A stretch of DNA of 64,000 nucleotides from CALBTQ01 sp036725605 (GTDB lineage Bacteria > Lernaellota > Lernaellaia > Lernaellales > Lernaellaceae). A program made the translations under genes and the position numbers. This document shows, in pieces, positions 18,802 to 28,003 of the stretch; positions within the stretch are counted from its first letter, which is position 1, and each line of letters starts with the position of its first letter. The stretch lies in NCBI GenBank assembly GCA_036725605.1, contig DAIMDW010000007.1:123324-187323 (forward strand), read 5' to 3'. The notes beneath the pieces were generated by a model, which was not told the origin of the DNA, made no database searches, and saw nothing but the letters and a program-made list of their open reading frames with translations.

Positions 18802-20741
18802 CGCTCGCCTTGGGCGCGCACGGCCGCGGCCCGCTCGGTCTTCCCGGCCGCTTCCAGGATGATCGCCAGATTGTGGTAGTGCCGCCAGTCGCTCGGCGCG
18901 ACTTTGATCGCGCGTTCGTAAAGCTCGGTCGCGGTCTTGAAGTTGCCGCCGGCGGCCAGTTGGTTGGCCCAATGCACCATCGCCACGTCGTCACGCGGAT
19001 TGGCCAGCAGCGCGCGTCGGTAGGCGTACGTCGCCCCGGCGAAGTCCGCGCGCCGGCCCAGCGCCTGCGCCAGGTTATCGAAGTATACGCTGTAGTCCTC
19101 GGCCACGATCCGCGTGTGATGATCGCGCGCCAGCGTGGCGTCGGTGATCGACGCGGTCTGGTAATAGCGCCAGACCCGTGCGGGATCGAAATCGACGTCG
19201 TCCGTCGCCCGCCACCAGGTGAGTGCGCCCTCGTGCCGCGTGCGTGTTTGCGCCTTGAGCGTGGCGAAGCGCTGTTGCGTGGCCTCCGGCGTAACGGTGT
19301 CGAAAACGAAAGCCGGCGGCGGCCCGGGTTTTTCCAGCAGATTGGCCAGGGTCGAAAGAAACAGCGCATCAGCCTCGGGCAGGTCGGTGTATTCCGGCCG
19401 CACACCGATCGCGGCGAAGGGCAACCGCGGACCGAACATGCGCACCACCCAGTCGCTCGCGAAGCCGCCGCGCGGAATGACGATCACGTCGGGGCGGCGC
19501 TTCTCGACCATCTGCAGGTACCACAGCGGAAAGAGGTTGTTGTCGCCGCCCACGAACAGCGCGTAACCGCTCGTGGGATGACTCAGCGTGTTTTGCCACG
19601 CCTCGTAGGCGACCCAGTTGCCGCTTTGGTCGTTGGCCCGCGCGTGGCGCATAACCGGCCACGCGGCGAGAATCGCCAGGCCGAGAAACGCGAGCTGCCG
19701 TCCCCACACGGGCGACAGGTGCGCGACGACCTTGTTCTGCACTTCGCTCAGCAGCCAGGCAAAACCGACGATCAGCACCAGGTACGAGGAAATCAGATAG
19801 CGCCGCACCTGATATTGCTCGTCGACGCCGATGTAATTGATGCGCAGCGCGACGTTCACGACGATCAGCAGCAGCAGGCCGATCAGCAGCGACGGACGCC
19901 GGTAGCCCAGCAGCGCCAGACCGGCCAGCGCCAACGCGAAAATCACCGGCCCGGCCTCGTCGATCATGCTCCAACCGATGATGCCCAGCATGTTCACCTT
20001 CGCGCCCCAGTCCGGGTTGAGCATCTTGCCGCTGTATTGTTTTTGCAGCAGCGCGTCCAGCAGGCGCGGCAGCGTGTTCGGCTCGCCCCAGTTGAGCACC
20101 GGGTCGGTCGCCGCGCGCAGCGGAATGTACAGGTACGCCGACACGCCCAGGCCGATCATCGTCACGGCCAGCACGATGTCGCGCCGACTCACGTGCTCGC
20201 GATTGGCGACCATCAGCGCCAGCGGCGCCGCGCCCACGACCAGCAGAATCTCGTGGTTGGCCATACCCAGGCCGTAGAGGAAAAACGCGCTGAGCAGAAA
20301 ACGGCGGTCGTTGGTCGCCTGCCAGCGCAGCGCAAGGTAGACGATCAGCGCGGCGAAAAACGTGTTGAGCGGATAGGCGCGGATCTTCAGCGACTGCTCC
20401 CACAGCGTGTAGGTGCCGGCGAAGGCCAGCGCGGCGACCACGGCGATCAACCGTTTGCCGGTCAGCTCCACCAGCATCCGGTAGGTCATCCACACCGCCA
20501 GCGCGCCGAAAAAAGCGCTCAACAGATTGCCGCGCCACGCGGCGTTGGCCAGCGGCAGTTGCGCAAAGAGGTGTCCGAGCATCGCCAGCAGCGGATACCC
20601 CGGCACGTGCGGCACCGCGAACATCGTCGCGCCGACGGTCAGTTCGCCCGAATCGCCCAGGTGCAGCGTGGGCAGCATCGTCGCCAGATACAACGCGAAG
20701 GGCCCGGCGAAAACCAGTAGATCGGGCAGGCGGCGCTTCAA
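18789..20741 (-). CDS. DUF2723-family membrane protein with C-terminal TPR region
   Basis: 650 residues. The N-terminal motif DSGELTVGATMFAVPHVPGYP (Asp30 onward; the run marks the conserved DSGE...PHxPGYP pattern) is the hallmark of DUF2723/GT117 proteins, a GT-C-like family. About twelve membrane helices follow, then a soluble C-terminus with TPR-like repeats (around 540-640). Likely a polyprenyl-linked glycosyltransferase in envelope or protein glycosylation. It starts with TTG (20739-20741) overlapping the stop of the upstream gene by 4 bases, with GGAGAG upstream, so translation is coupled. Overlaps the convergent TonB receptor by 13 bases. Confidence 0.85.
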   Translation of the reverse strand: MKRRLPDLLVFAGPFALYLATMLPTLHLGDSGELTVGATMFAVPHVPGYPLLAMLGHLFAQLPLANAAWRGNLLSAFFGALAVWMTYRMLVELTGKRLIAVVAALAFAGTYTLWEQSLKIRAYPLNTFFAALIVYLALRWQATNDRRFLLSAFFLYGLGMANHEILLVVGAAPLALMVANREHVSRRDIVLAVTMIGLGVSAYLYIPLRAATDPVLNWGEPNTLPRLLDALLQKQYSGKMLNPDWGAKVNMLGIIGWSMIDEAGPVIFALALAGLALLGYRRPSLLIGLLLLIVVNVALRINYIGVDEQYQVRRYLISSYLVLIVGFAWLLSEVQNKVVAHLSPVWGRQLAFLGLAILAAWPVMRHARANDQSGNWVAYEAWQNTLSHPTSGYALFVGGDNNLFPLWYLQMVEKRRPDVIVIPRGGFASDWVVRMFGPRLPFAAIGVRPEYTDLPEADALFLSTLANLLEKPGPPPAFVFDTVTPEATQQRFATLKAQTRTRHEGALTWWRATDDVDFDPARVWRYYQTASITDATLARDHHTRIVAEDYSVYFDNLAQALGRRADFAGATYAYRRALLANPRDDVAMVHWANQLAAGGNFKTATELYERAIKVAPSDWRHYHNLAIILEAAGKTERAAAVRAQGERYKN

Positions 20742-22471
20742 TCGTCTCTCCGAATCTGAAGCGCGACCCAGGCCCAGATGCCGAAGATGATCAGCGCGAA
20801 AATCGAGACCAGCTTGGCGAAGGTGCGCAGCAGCGTGTCTTTGAAGCGGATGTCGATCGCGTGCCGGCCCGGGCCGACGACCAGCACCATGCGGCCCGTT
20901 TCCGGCTCCGCGAGCAGCTCGGTGGGAATGCCGTCGACCGTCGCCTGCCAGCCGGGGAAATAGAATTGGTTGAAGACCAGCTTTTCAGTGTAGATGGTTT
21001 TTACCTCGGCACGAATGTAGGGATAACCATAAGCGGCCGAGAGGATGGTCGTTTGTGAATCTTCGGTCACCAGCGGCTGCTCGGGCATGCGCTGCGGCGG
21101 TTTGGTGCAGCCGATGGGCAGGTAATCGTCACGCGCCGTGCTGGTCACGCCCAGTTGCCGCATCAGGCCGGGGCTGAGGAAAAGGTCCGGGCGCACCAGG
21201 CGCTTGTCGTGCTGCGCCAGCGCCGCCTGATCGCGGTTGGTGAAAACCATCGCGTTGTGTTGCGTATCGTGAAACACGTAGCGGACCGTCAGGTAGCCCG
21301 CCGACGACGCCAGCGCCGCCAAGGCGATGCCCACCGCGATCCACGGCCGCACGCGTTCGTTGAACACCGCCGGCAGCACGGCGATCAGCACCGCGCCGAA
21401 GGCCGTCGCCGGCAGCAGAAAACGCCAGGGGAACTGCACGAAGGGCAGCAGCGGCAGATGTTCCCACAGTAGGCGCGTCAGCGGCTGGGTCATCAGCAGG
21501 AAGATCGCCGTCGCCCCGAAGAAAAACCACGTCGCGCGAAACCGCACCGCGTCGTTACGCAACTTGGTGAACATCAGCGCCGCCGGCGCGAGCACCACGC
21601 CCAACCACAGCAACTCGCCGAACATGAAGCCCATCTCGTCGTTCGGGCCCGGCGCGCTGCCGCCGAAGCCCCATTTGCGTAAAAACAACTGCGCCGGATA
21701 CAGGAAGTGATTGTGGAAATCGAAAAATCCGCCGGTCAGGTTTTCCAGCGAGCCGACCGTGTTTTTCTCGGCAATGGCCGGCAGCCAGAAAAACGCGGCC
21801 AGCGCCATGCCCAGCGCCAGCGCGCCCCAGGTGCGGATCAGCGCGCGCGAGTTTTCCGCGACCAGCAATGCGAGCAGAAAATAAAACGGCGCGGTGACCA
21901 GCGCGGTGATGTTGTGCGCGCAGGTCAGCCCCGCCAGTCCCAGCGCGGCCAGCAGCGGTCCGAAGCTCGAGGTGTCGCGCGCCGAACGCCACACGCCCAG
22001 CAGCGTCAGCGGCACGAAGGCGAAGCAGGAAAACTCGGCGATGCCCGCGCGCACGTACACGTCCACCAGCAGGTAGGGTGCGACGCTGTAGACGGCCGCG
22101 GCGGCCAGCGCGCCGTCGGGATCGATCACCTCGCTGACCAGCCGGAACATCGCCCACGCGGCCAGCAGCCAGAACAGCAGGTACGTCAGCTTGAGCGCCC
22201 ACAACGCGTCCAGGCCGATCAGGCGGAACATCTCGATCGCGTAGTAGGTGAGCGGCGCGTAAAAATTGAAAATCGGACTGCCGTATCCGAAATAGAAATC
22301 CATGATCCAGCGCGGCGTGAAATCGCCGTGCACCACCGCTTGATGAAAGGCCTGCGCGCGCGAAAGATCCACGTAGGCGCTGTGTCCCGCGTGTTGGTAG
22401 GGGGCCAGCAGCGGCTGCGCGGCGATGAGCAGAATCATCGCGATCAGCAGGACGAACAGCACGCGCTTCAT
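20738..22471 (-). CDS. Polytopic membrane protein with PTPS-related (YfhO-like) domain
   Basis: 577 residues, about twelve membrane helices. The early loop GDFTPRWIMDFYFGYGSPIFN, followed by FYAPLTYY, is the conserved feature of the misnamed '6-pyruvoyl-tetrahydropterin synthase related' membrane domain, a GT-C-like group. Function is therefore probably glycosyl transfer to a membrane acceptor, not pterin metabolism. The C-terminal third is a soluble domain followed by a last helix. ATG at 22471 overlaps the upstream gene's stop by 4 bases; its own stop overlaps the next start by 4 bases, so the three genes form one coupled operon. Confidence 0.8.
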   Translation of the reverse strand: MKRVLFVLLIAMILLIAAQPLLAPYQHAGHSAYVDLSRAQAFHQAVVHGDFTPRWIMDFYFGYGSPIFNFYAPLTYYAIEMFRLIGLDALWALKLTYLLFWLLAAWAMFRLVSEVIDPDGALAAAAVYSVAPYLLVDVYVRAGIAEFSCFAFVPLTLLGVWRSARDTSSFGPLLAALGLAGLTCAHNITALVTAPFYFLLALLVAENSRALIRTWGALALGMALAAFFWLPAIAEKNTVGSLENLTGGFFDFHNHFLYPAQLFLRKWGFGGSAPGPNDEMGFMFGELLWLGVVLAPAALMFTKLRNDAVRFRATWFFFGATAIFLLMTQPLTRLLWEHLPLLPFVQFPWRFLLPATAFGAVLIAVLPAVFNERVRPWIAVGIALAALASSAGYLTVRYVFHDTQHNAMVFTNRDQAALAQHDKRLVRPDLFLSPGLMRQLGVTSTARDDYLPIGCTKPPQRMPEQPLVTEDSQTTILSAAYGYPYIRAEVKTIYTEKLVFNQFYFPGWQATVDGIPTELLAEPETGRMVLVVGPGRHAIDIRFKDTLLRTFAKLVSIFALIIFGIWAWVALQIRRDD

Positions 22472-24003
22472 GGCTCGTCGCCTTTTTGGAAGGTCGGGTC
22501 GATGGCCAGCATGCGTTGCAGCGCCGCGTCGCCCTCGGCCTCGCGGCCCGACAGATAATACGCGCGGGCGAGGTAATACAGCGTCCAGGGATCGGCGTGC
22601 ACGGCCGCCGACCGTGCGAACTCGTCCGCGGCCCGCGGGTAGGCTTGCTGCGCCATGAAGTACTCGCCTTTCACTCGATGCAACACGCTCTCTTCCGTCG
22701 TCGCCAGCAAGGGCGAAGCCCCCGCGTAAAACACGCAGGCCAGGGCGAGGGTCGCCCCCAGGCCGCGATGAAACCGCCGGTCGGGTTTTTCGTGGTTCTT
22801 TTCAGCATACCATAAAATGACCAGCCACAACGCGACGACCAGCGCGAGCATCAGCCAAAATCCACCGCGCACCGACAAACCGAAGGCCTGCGCCGCGCCG
22901 ATATTCTCACGCAGCAGCGGCAGCGCGAATTCCCACAGCGGGTTGGCGATGCGGCCGGGCATCGCCGGCGCGACGGTCACGCCGATCGCCGCCAGCAGGC
23001 TCGAGCCGACGGCCAGCCCGGCGAAAATGCCGCGCCCGTAAGCGCCGGTCAGCGACGCCAGCCACGCCGCCGCGACGATCAGCGGTCCGATCAGCAACGC
23101 CAGCCGTTGCGGCCCGAAACCCGCTTCGTCGACCACCCCCGCGCGCCCGGCGACGACCGTCGTCAGCGCCAGGAACATCCCCGCCAACAGCAATCCCTCG
23201 CGCCGCCGGTGACGAATCATCAGGATCATGCCGATCAGCCCGACGTGCAGCACGGGGCTCCAAAAGAACATACCCTTGGCCGGGCGGATCAACAGTTGTT
23301 CGAACGTCGCCGCCGTCGGTGCGCTCCAGGCGAACAGGCCGGCGGGCAGCGGCTCGCCGAAGACGATCAGGTTGTGCGGCGCGACGATTGCGGCGGGCAG
23401 CAGCAAACTTGTCGCGACGAACGTCGAGACGCGCACGGCGTGTCGTTCGACGGAAACGAAGTACGCCAGCGCCGGCAGCGCGAGCGCGACGACGGCATAA
23501 TCGAAGACGATCGCCAGGCCGAAACACAGCCCGCTTTGCGCCGCCGTTTTCAACGACGGTTGCCGCCGGTAATCGATCAGCAGCAGCACGCCGATGAGCA
23601 CCAGCGCGGCGGCGAAACCGGGGCCGCTGAGCGAGGTGAACGACGCCCAGGCGAAGGTGCTCACGCAAAACGCGCCCACGGCGATCAACCGCAGGCCGTC
23701 GTTGACGCCCCAGGCGGGCAGCAGGCGAAAGAGCATCACGCCCGCGATCAGCACCAGCAAGGTGAGGGTGAGCATCCGCGCCAGATGACGTTGGCGCACC
23801 GCATCGGCCGTGAGCAATCGCGCCACGGCGATCACCGGCATCGTCGTGAGCGTGACGCCCGGCGCCTGATCGACGCATACGTTGAAACTGGTGTTGGACG
23901 CGGAAGTGAAAGGCGCGCCCGGATCGTCGGCGGCCGGCAGGACCAGCAGAAAAAACAAGAGCGCGAGAATCGGGATGGACAGCACCGCTTCCCGTTCGGC
24001 CAT
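22468..24003 (-). CDS. GT-C-like membrane protein with C-terminal TPR
   Basis: 511 residues. Ten or so membrane helices, then from about residue 430 a soluble TPR-like tail (EYFMAQQAYPRAADEFARSA). It resembles PMT/ArnT-like transferases in layout, though the first loop lacks a clear DE/DD pair. First gene of the three-gene operon; the ATG at 24001-24003 has a strong GGGGAGGA site. Divergent from the next gene with only 84 bases between starts. Confidence 0.72.
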   Translation of the reverse strand: MAEREAVLSIPILALLFFLLVLPAADDPGAPFTSASNTSFNVCVDQAPGVTLTTMPVIAVARLLTADAVRQRHLARMLTLTLLVLIAGVMLFRLLPAWGVNDGLRLIAVGAFCVSTFAWASFTSLSGPGFAAALVLIGVLLLIDYRRQPSLKTAAQSGLCFGLAIVFDYAVVALALPALAYFVSVERHAVRVSTFVATSLLLPAAIVAPHNLIVFGEPLPAGLFAWSAPTAATFEQLLIRPAKGMFFWSPVLHVGLIGMILMIRHRRREGLLLAGMFLALTTVVAGRAGVVDEAGFGPQRLALLIGPLIVAAAWLASLTGAYGRGIFAGLAVGSSLLAAIGVTVAPAMPGRIANPLWEFALPLLRENIGAAQAFGLSVRGGFWLMLALVVALWLVILWYAEKNHEKPDRRFHRGLGATLALACVFYAGASPLLATTEESVLHRVKGEYFMAQQAYPRAADEFARSAAVHADPWTLYYLARAYYLSGREAEGDAALQRMLAIDPTFQKGDEP

Positions 24004-24087
24004 CGATTCCTCCCCCTGATCGTCGACGGTTTCCAGCGAACCCTGTTATTGCTTGTGTGTCAAGATGATTACGTGCATGATTTTACC

Positions 24088-26190
24088 ATGCTTTACACAT
24101 TCGTCCATTTGGCCCGCGCCGGGCTGATTATCGCGCCGGTTGTCGTCGCCGCCGTGGCCATCGCGCGCTTGACGATCGCCCGCCGCGATCCGGTGCTGCG
24201 CGCGACGACGGGCTTGCTGGGCGCGTTCGTTTTCGTCGCGTTGATCGTCGGCGCGTTGGGCTTGGCCGGATGGATGAATTTCGCGGCGCTGACCGTCGCC
24301 TTGTGGATCGCGGCGTCGGCGCTTGTCGCCGTGGTGAAAATTTTCGCGCCCGCTACGCAGGACGGCGAGCCGTGGCCCGCCGCGCCCCGTGGCCTGCTTG
24401 CCTTCACGTTGTTCGCGACGACGATCGCGGTGGGGATGTTCGCGGCGCGCGCGGCGTATCCGGCGCTGGACTACGACGCGCTGACCTATCATCTGCATTT
24501 TCCGGCCCAGTGGCTGCGCGCGGGGCGCATCTTCTTAATGGATACGCCTTTCGGCGACGCCGCGCCCGCGTACGCGCCGGCGCACGGCGAGTTGTGGTAC
24601 GCGTGGCTGATGGCCCCGTTCGTCGGCGCGACGCCCGGCGAGTTCGCCTTCAAGCTGGCGGGGCTGGATGCGCTGGCCAAGATCGGCCAGTTTCCGTTCC
24701 TGGTGTTGGCGGCGTTGAGCCTGCTGCTGTTGTCGCGGCGGTTGGGACGCGGCGAATGGACGACCTACCTGCCGGCGCTGACCTTCGCGCTCGTGCCCTG
24801 GGCCTTCGTGCAGGCGGCGGGGGCGAACGTCGATTTGATGTTGGCCGCGTGTCTGCTGGCGGCGCTGGCCTTGGCGATCGAATACGCGCACGAACCGCGC
24901 TTTTCCTACGCGGCGCTGGCCGGCGCGGCGTTGGGGATGGCGGCGGGCGTGAAGTTTCTGGCGCTGGCCTACGCGCCGTTGATCGCGCTGCCGTCGCTGG
25001 CGCTGTTGTGGAAACACGGACGCGCGCGGGCGGTGCTCGCCTGGGCGCTGCCGCTGCTGGCGTGCGGCGCGCCGTGGTACTTGCGCAACTGGATCGTCGC
25101 GGGCAATCCGCTGTTTCCGGCGGAATTTTTGTGGTTTGCCGGAGCCTACGGACGCGCGGCGATGCTGGCCAGCCCGTTTCACGCGCCGAACCTGCCCGCC
25201 GCATTGGCGGTGACGATGCAGGCCTACGGCGTGTGGTTCGTGCCGTTGGGCGTGGGCGGGATGATCGTCGGATTGTCGTTCCTGCGTCGGCGGGGGGCGT
25301 GGCGCGCGGTGGGTTGGATCGCCCCGGCGGCGTTGCTGTGGCATTTCCTGTTCGTTCCCTACAGCTCGCAGGATCGGTTTTTGCTCTGGGTCGTCGGTCT
25401 GTCATTGCTGCCGTTGGCCCGCTGGCCGATCGGCCGCCGCAACGCGGGCCTGCTCGTTGCGCTGCTCACACCGGTGATCGGCCTGATGCTCGTCGGGCCG
25501 GGCCGCGCGTTTCACATCGGCCTGCTGCCGGTGGCCGCGTCGGGCTGGCTGCAGCCGGCGGGCTGGATGGCGTTGCTCGTCGTGTTGCTGGGCATGGGCG
25601 TGCCCGCGTTTTTACTGCGCCGCTATTCCGCGCGCGGCTGGTATTGGGCGGCCCTGTTGCTGTTGGGCGCGACGATCGCCCTGTGGCCCGCGCAGATCGA
25701 CCGGGGCGCGTACATGCGCGCGGGCGGCGGCGTGCTGCGCGAGATGCCGCTGACCGGCTACGCGCATTTGTGGCGGCTGCGACCCAAGGCGGTCGCCTAC
25801 GCCGGGCGCAACCGGCCGTACTACCTGGCCGGGCGGGGCGGCGTCACGCGCGTGACCTACGTGAACGTTGACGGTCGCCGCGCGGCGCGCCTGCACGATT
25901 ACGTGCGCGAGGCGGCGGCGCGGAGCGAGCTTGATCCGATGCGGGAAAAGGACAATTGGCGGCGGCGCGCACCGGATTACGCGGCCTGGCGCAACGCCCT
26001 GCTGGCGGAAAAAATCGAGTACCTCGTCGTCGAACGGCTGGCGCGCGAGGAGCGCGATTACCTGCGCCACGACGAGGGTGGTTTCCCGCTCGAACGCATC
26101 TGGGCCCGCGCGCATCCGGAGGATTTCCAGTTGATCGAATTGGACCCCCAGGGCCTGGAATTGTATCTGGTTATCGCGGTAAAACCTTAA
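24088..26190 (+). CDS. Large GT-C-like membrane protein
   Basis: 700 residues. Around 14 membrane helices, with an early loop PALDYDALTYHLHFPAQWLR that has the Asp-rich, aromatic character of the catalytic first loop in family 39-type glycosyltransferases. The soluble C-terminal part (from about 560) begins with MREMPL-like sequence and includes KIEYLVVER. Function inferred only. The frame is open back to 23107, but that part is antisense to the upstream gene, and the ATG at 24088 is the first start after the divergent gene. Gene follows to lnt after 73 bases. Confidence 0.75.
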   Translation: MLYTFVHLARAGLIIAPVVVAAVAIARLTIARRDPVLRATTGLLGAFVFVALIVGALGLAGWMNFAALTVALWIAASALVAVVKIFAPATQDGEPWPAAPRGLLAFTLFATTIAVGMFAARAAYPALDYDALTYHLHFPAQWLRAGRIFLMDTPFGDAAPAYAPAHGELWYAWLMAPFVGATPGEFAFKLAGLDALAKIGQFPFLVLAALSLLLLSRRLGRGEWTTYLPALTFALVPWAFVQAAGANVDLMLAACLLAALALAIEYAHEPRFSYAALAGAALGMAAGVKFLALAYAPLIALPSLALLWKHGRARAVLAWALPLLACGAPWYLRNWIVAGNPLFPAEFLWFAGAYGRAAMLASPFHAPNLPAALAVTMQAYGVWFVPLGVGGMIVGLSFLRRRGAWRAVGWIAPAALLWHFLFVPYSSQDRFLLWVVGLSLLPLARWPIGRRNAGLLVALLTPVIGLMLVGPGRAFHIGLLPVAASGWLQPAGWMALLVVLLGMGVPAFLLRRYSARGWYWAALLLLGATIALWPAQIDRGAYMRAGGGVLREMPLTGYAHLWRLRPKAVAYAGRNRPYYLAGRGGVTRVTYVNVDGRRAARLHDYVREAAARSELDPMREKDNWRRRAPDYAAWRNALLAEKIEYLVVERLAREERDYLRHDEGGFPLERIWARAHPEDFQLIELDPQGLELYLVIAVKP

Positions 26191-26263
26191 GTTGCATCCC
26201 CCGCCACGTTTGTTATCATCCATCACCCTTTGACGGGTGATTTTGTCAGCGGCGGAAAGGTAA

Positions 26264-28003
26264 ATGAGCGGAGGAACGAAGCCAAAATTCCGGACGCCCA
26301 TGCGCGTTCTGTTGATCGTCGCGGTGTTGGTCAACGCCGTTTACGGTGTGCTGCGCCTGCTCGGCGCGCCCAGTCTGGTGCTGGAGTACCTGGGCTTTTT
26401 CCTCGTCGTGGCCTGGGTGATGGGCTTGCTGCTGCGCCGATGGAAAACCGCCTGGCCGGCCTACGTCACCGCCGCGTTGTACGTGTTCATGTTTCCGCAT
26501 CTGGGGCTGGGCTTTTTGGGCTTCGTATGTTTCGTGCCGCTGCTGGACGCGGTGCTGGCCACCGACGACCGCAAGCGCGTGATGCGCCTGGGGTGGGTCG
26601 CCGGGCTGGTCGGGCTGACCGGCAAGCTGTACTGGATCGTCTATACGATCTCCTATTTCTCGCCGATCCCCGCGGCGGCCGCCGTGCTGATCCTGCTGCT
26701 GATGACCTCGTTCATCGCGCTGTCGTGGCTGGCCGCGTTCGTCACGACGCACTGGGCGGTGAAAACGCGCGGTTTGCCGCTGTGGTTGGTCTTCCCGGTG
26801 GCCTGGACCTTCTGGGACTGGAGCTGGACCTGGATCCTCGGCGGATTTCCCTGGGAACTTTTGGGCTGCGCCGCGTTTCATATTCCATTGTTGAATCAGA
26901 CATTCGATCTGGTGGGCGAACACGGCCTGGGCTGGCTGCTGGCCTTCGGCAACGTTGTGTTTTTCCACTTGTGGCAATTTGCACGCAAGAAAGCGCCGTT
27001 CCCCAAGTGGCGGACGGCCGTGCTGGTCGCGCTGGTCGCGGCGGGGATGATCTACGGCGCGGTGCGCACCGGGCAGATCGAGCGGATCATGGCCCGGGGC
27101 GAAACGGTGACCGTCGGTCTGTTGCAGGGCAACGTCGACCAGTCGATCAAGTGGAAGCCCGACCATCGGGAACGGATCATGGACGAATACGAGGACATGG
27201 CGGTGCACGTGGCCGAGCAGGGCGCGGAGTTGATCGTCTTCCCGGAAACGGCGATCGCTCGGCGGCAGCGGCGCTGGCTGCATCTGCACCCGGAGATCGC
27301 GCGTTATGCCGAGGTGACCGAGCACTATGTGCTGGCCGGCGTGCCGGTGAAGGATAAGCGCAAGAATCGCGAAGATCCGCGCGGACCCTATACGAGCCAC
27401 AACAGCGCGGTGCTCGTTTCGCCCGAGGGCGAGGACATCGCCTGGTACGACAAAAACCGCCTGGTGCCCTTCGGCGAGTACATCCCGAAAAAGCACTGGC
27501 TGCAGCGGCTGGCCGGGCAGGAGATTCGCGGGACGCTCAATTTCGAGCCGAGCGGCATCTACAAATTGATGCCGCTGCCCAAGGCGCCGTTCTCGGTGTT
27601 CATCTGCTACGAGGCGGTGTACCCGACGACGGTCCGGCGCCTGACGAACCTCGGGGCGAAGTTCCTGGTGACGATCACCAACGACGCCTGGTTCGGCAAA
27701 ACGTCGGCGCCTTATCAGCACTGGGACCAGGTGGCCATGCGCGCGATCGAGAACCGGCGCTACGTGGCCCGCGCGGCGAACACGGGCATCAGCGGCATCA
27801 TCGATCCGCTGGGCCGGACGATAAAAGCGACCGATATCTACGTGCCCGCGACGTACGTGGGGACGGTCAAAACGCTGGACATCCGCACGGTATATGCCAC
27901 AATCGGCGATGTCGCCGCGTACGTGGCTGCGGTGATTTACGCGGGAATTCTGGTGTTTCTCGCGATCGGCAACGTGCGACGACGTAAGGAAAAAACCAAA
28001 TGA
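26264..28003 (+). CDS. lnt: Apolipoprotein N-acyltransferase
   Basis: 579-residue inner-membrane enzyme that adds the third acyl chain to the N-terminal Cys of lipoproteins. About seven N-terminal membrane helices, then a carbon-nitrogen hydrolase (nitrilase-fold) domain from TVGLLQGNVDQ. The catalytic triad is Glu328 (FPETAI), Lys397 (YDKNRLVPFGEY) and Cys448 (FICYEAVYP). A final helix ends the protein. The length is near the family norm, slightly long. ATG at 26264 after a GGAAAGG site. Its stop overlaps the prfB start (ATGA at 28000-28003). It suits the window, which encodes many lipoproteins and LolC/E-LolD. Confidence 0.95.
   Translation: MSGGTKPKFRTPMRVLLIVAVLVNAVYGVLRLLGAPSLVLEYLGFFLVVAWVMGLLLRRWKTAWPAYVTAALYVFMFPHLGLGFLGFVCFVPLLDAVLATDDRKRVMRLGWVAGLVGLTGKLYWIVYTISYFSPIPAAAAVLILLLMTSFIALSWLAAFVTTHWAVKTRGLPLWLVFPVAWTFWDWSWTWILGGFPWELLGCAAFHIPLLNQTFDLVGEHGLGWLLAFGNVVFFHLWQFARKKAPFPKWRTAVLVALVAAGMIYGAVRTGQIERIMARGETVTVGLLQGNVDQSIKWKPDHRERIMDEYEDMAVHVAEQGAELIVFPETAIARRQRRWLHLHPEIARYAEVTEHYVLAGVPVKDKRKNREDPRGPYTSHNSAVLVSPEGEDIAWYDKNRLVPFGEYIPKKHWLQRLAGQEIRGTLNFEPSGIYKLMPLPKAPFSVFICYEAVYPTTVRRLTNLGAKFLVTITNDAWFGKTSAPYQHWDQVAMRAIENRRYVARAANTGISGIIDPLGRTIKATDIYVPATYVGTVKTLDIRTVYATIGDVAAYVAAVIYAGILVFLAIGNVRRRKEKTK

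Noticed and set aside
23107..24087. A 327-codon N-terminal extension of the GT-C-like gene
   Set aside because: It is antisense to the divergent membrane protein gene; hydrophilic, Arg/Gln-rich composition, and the first plausible start after the divergent promoter is 24088.
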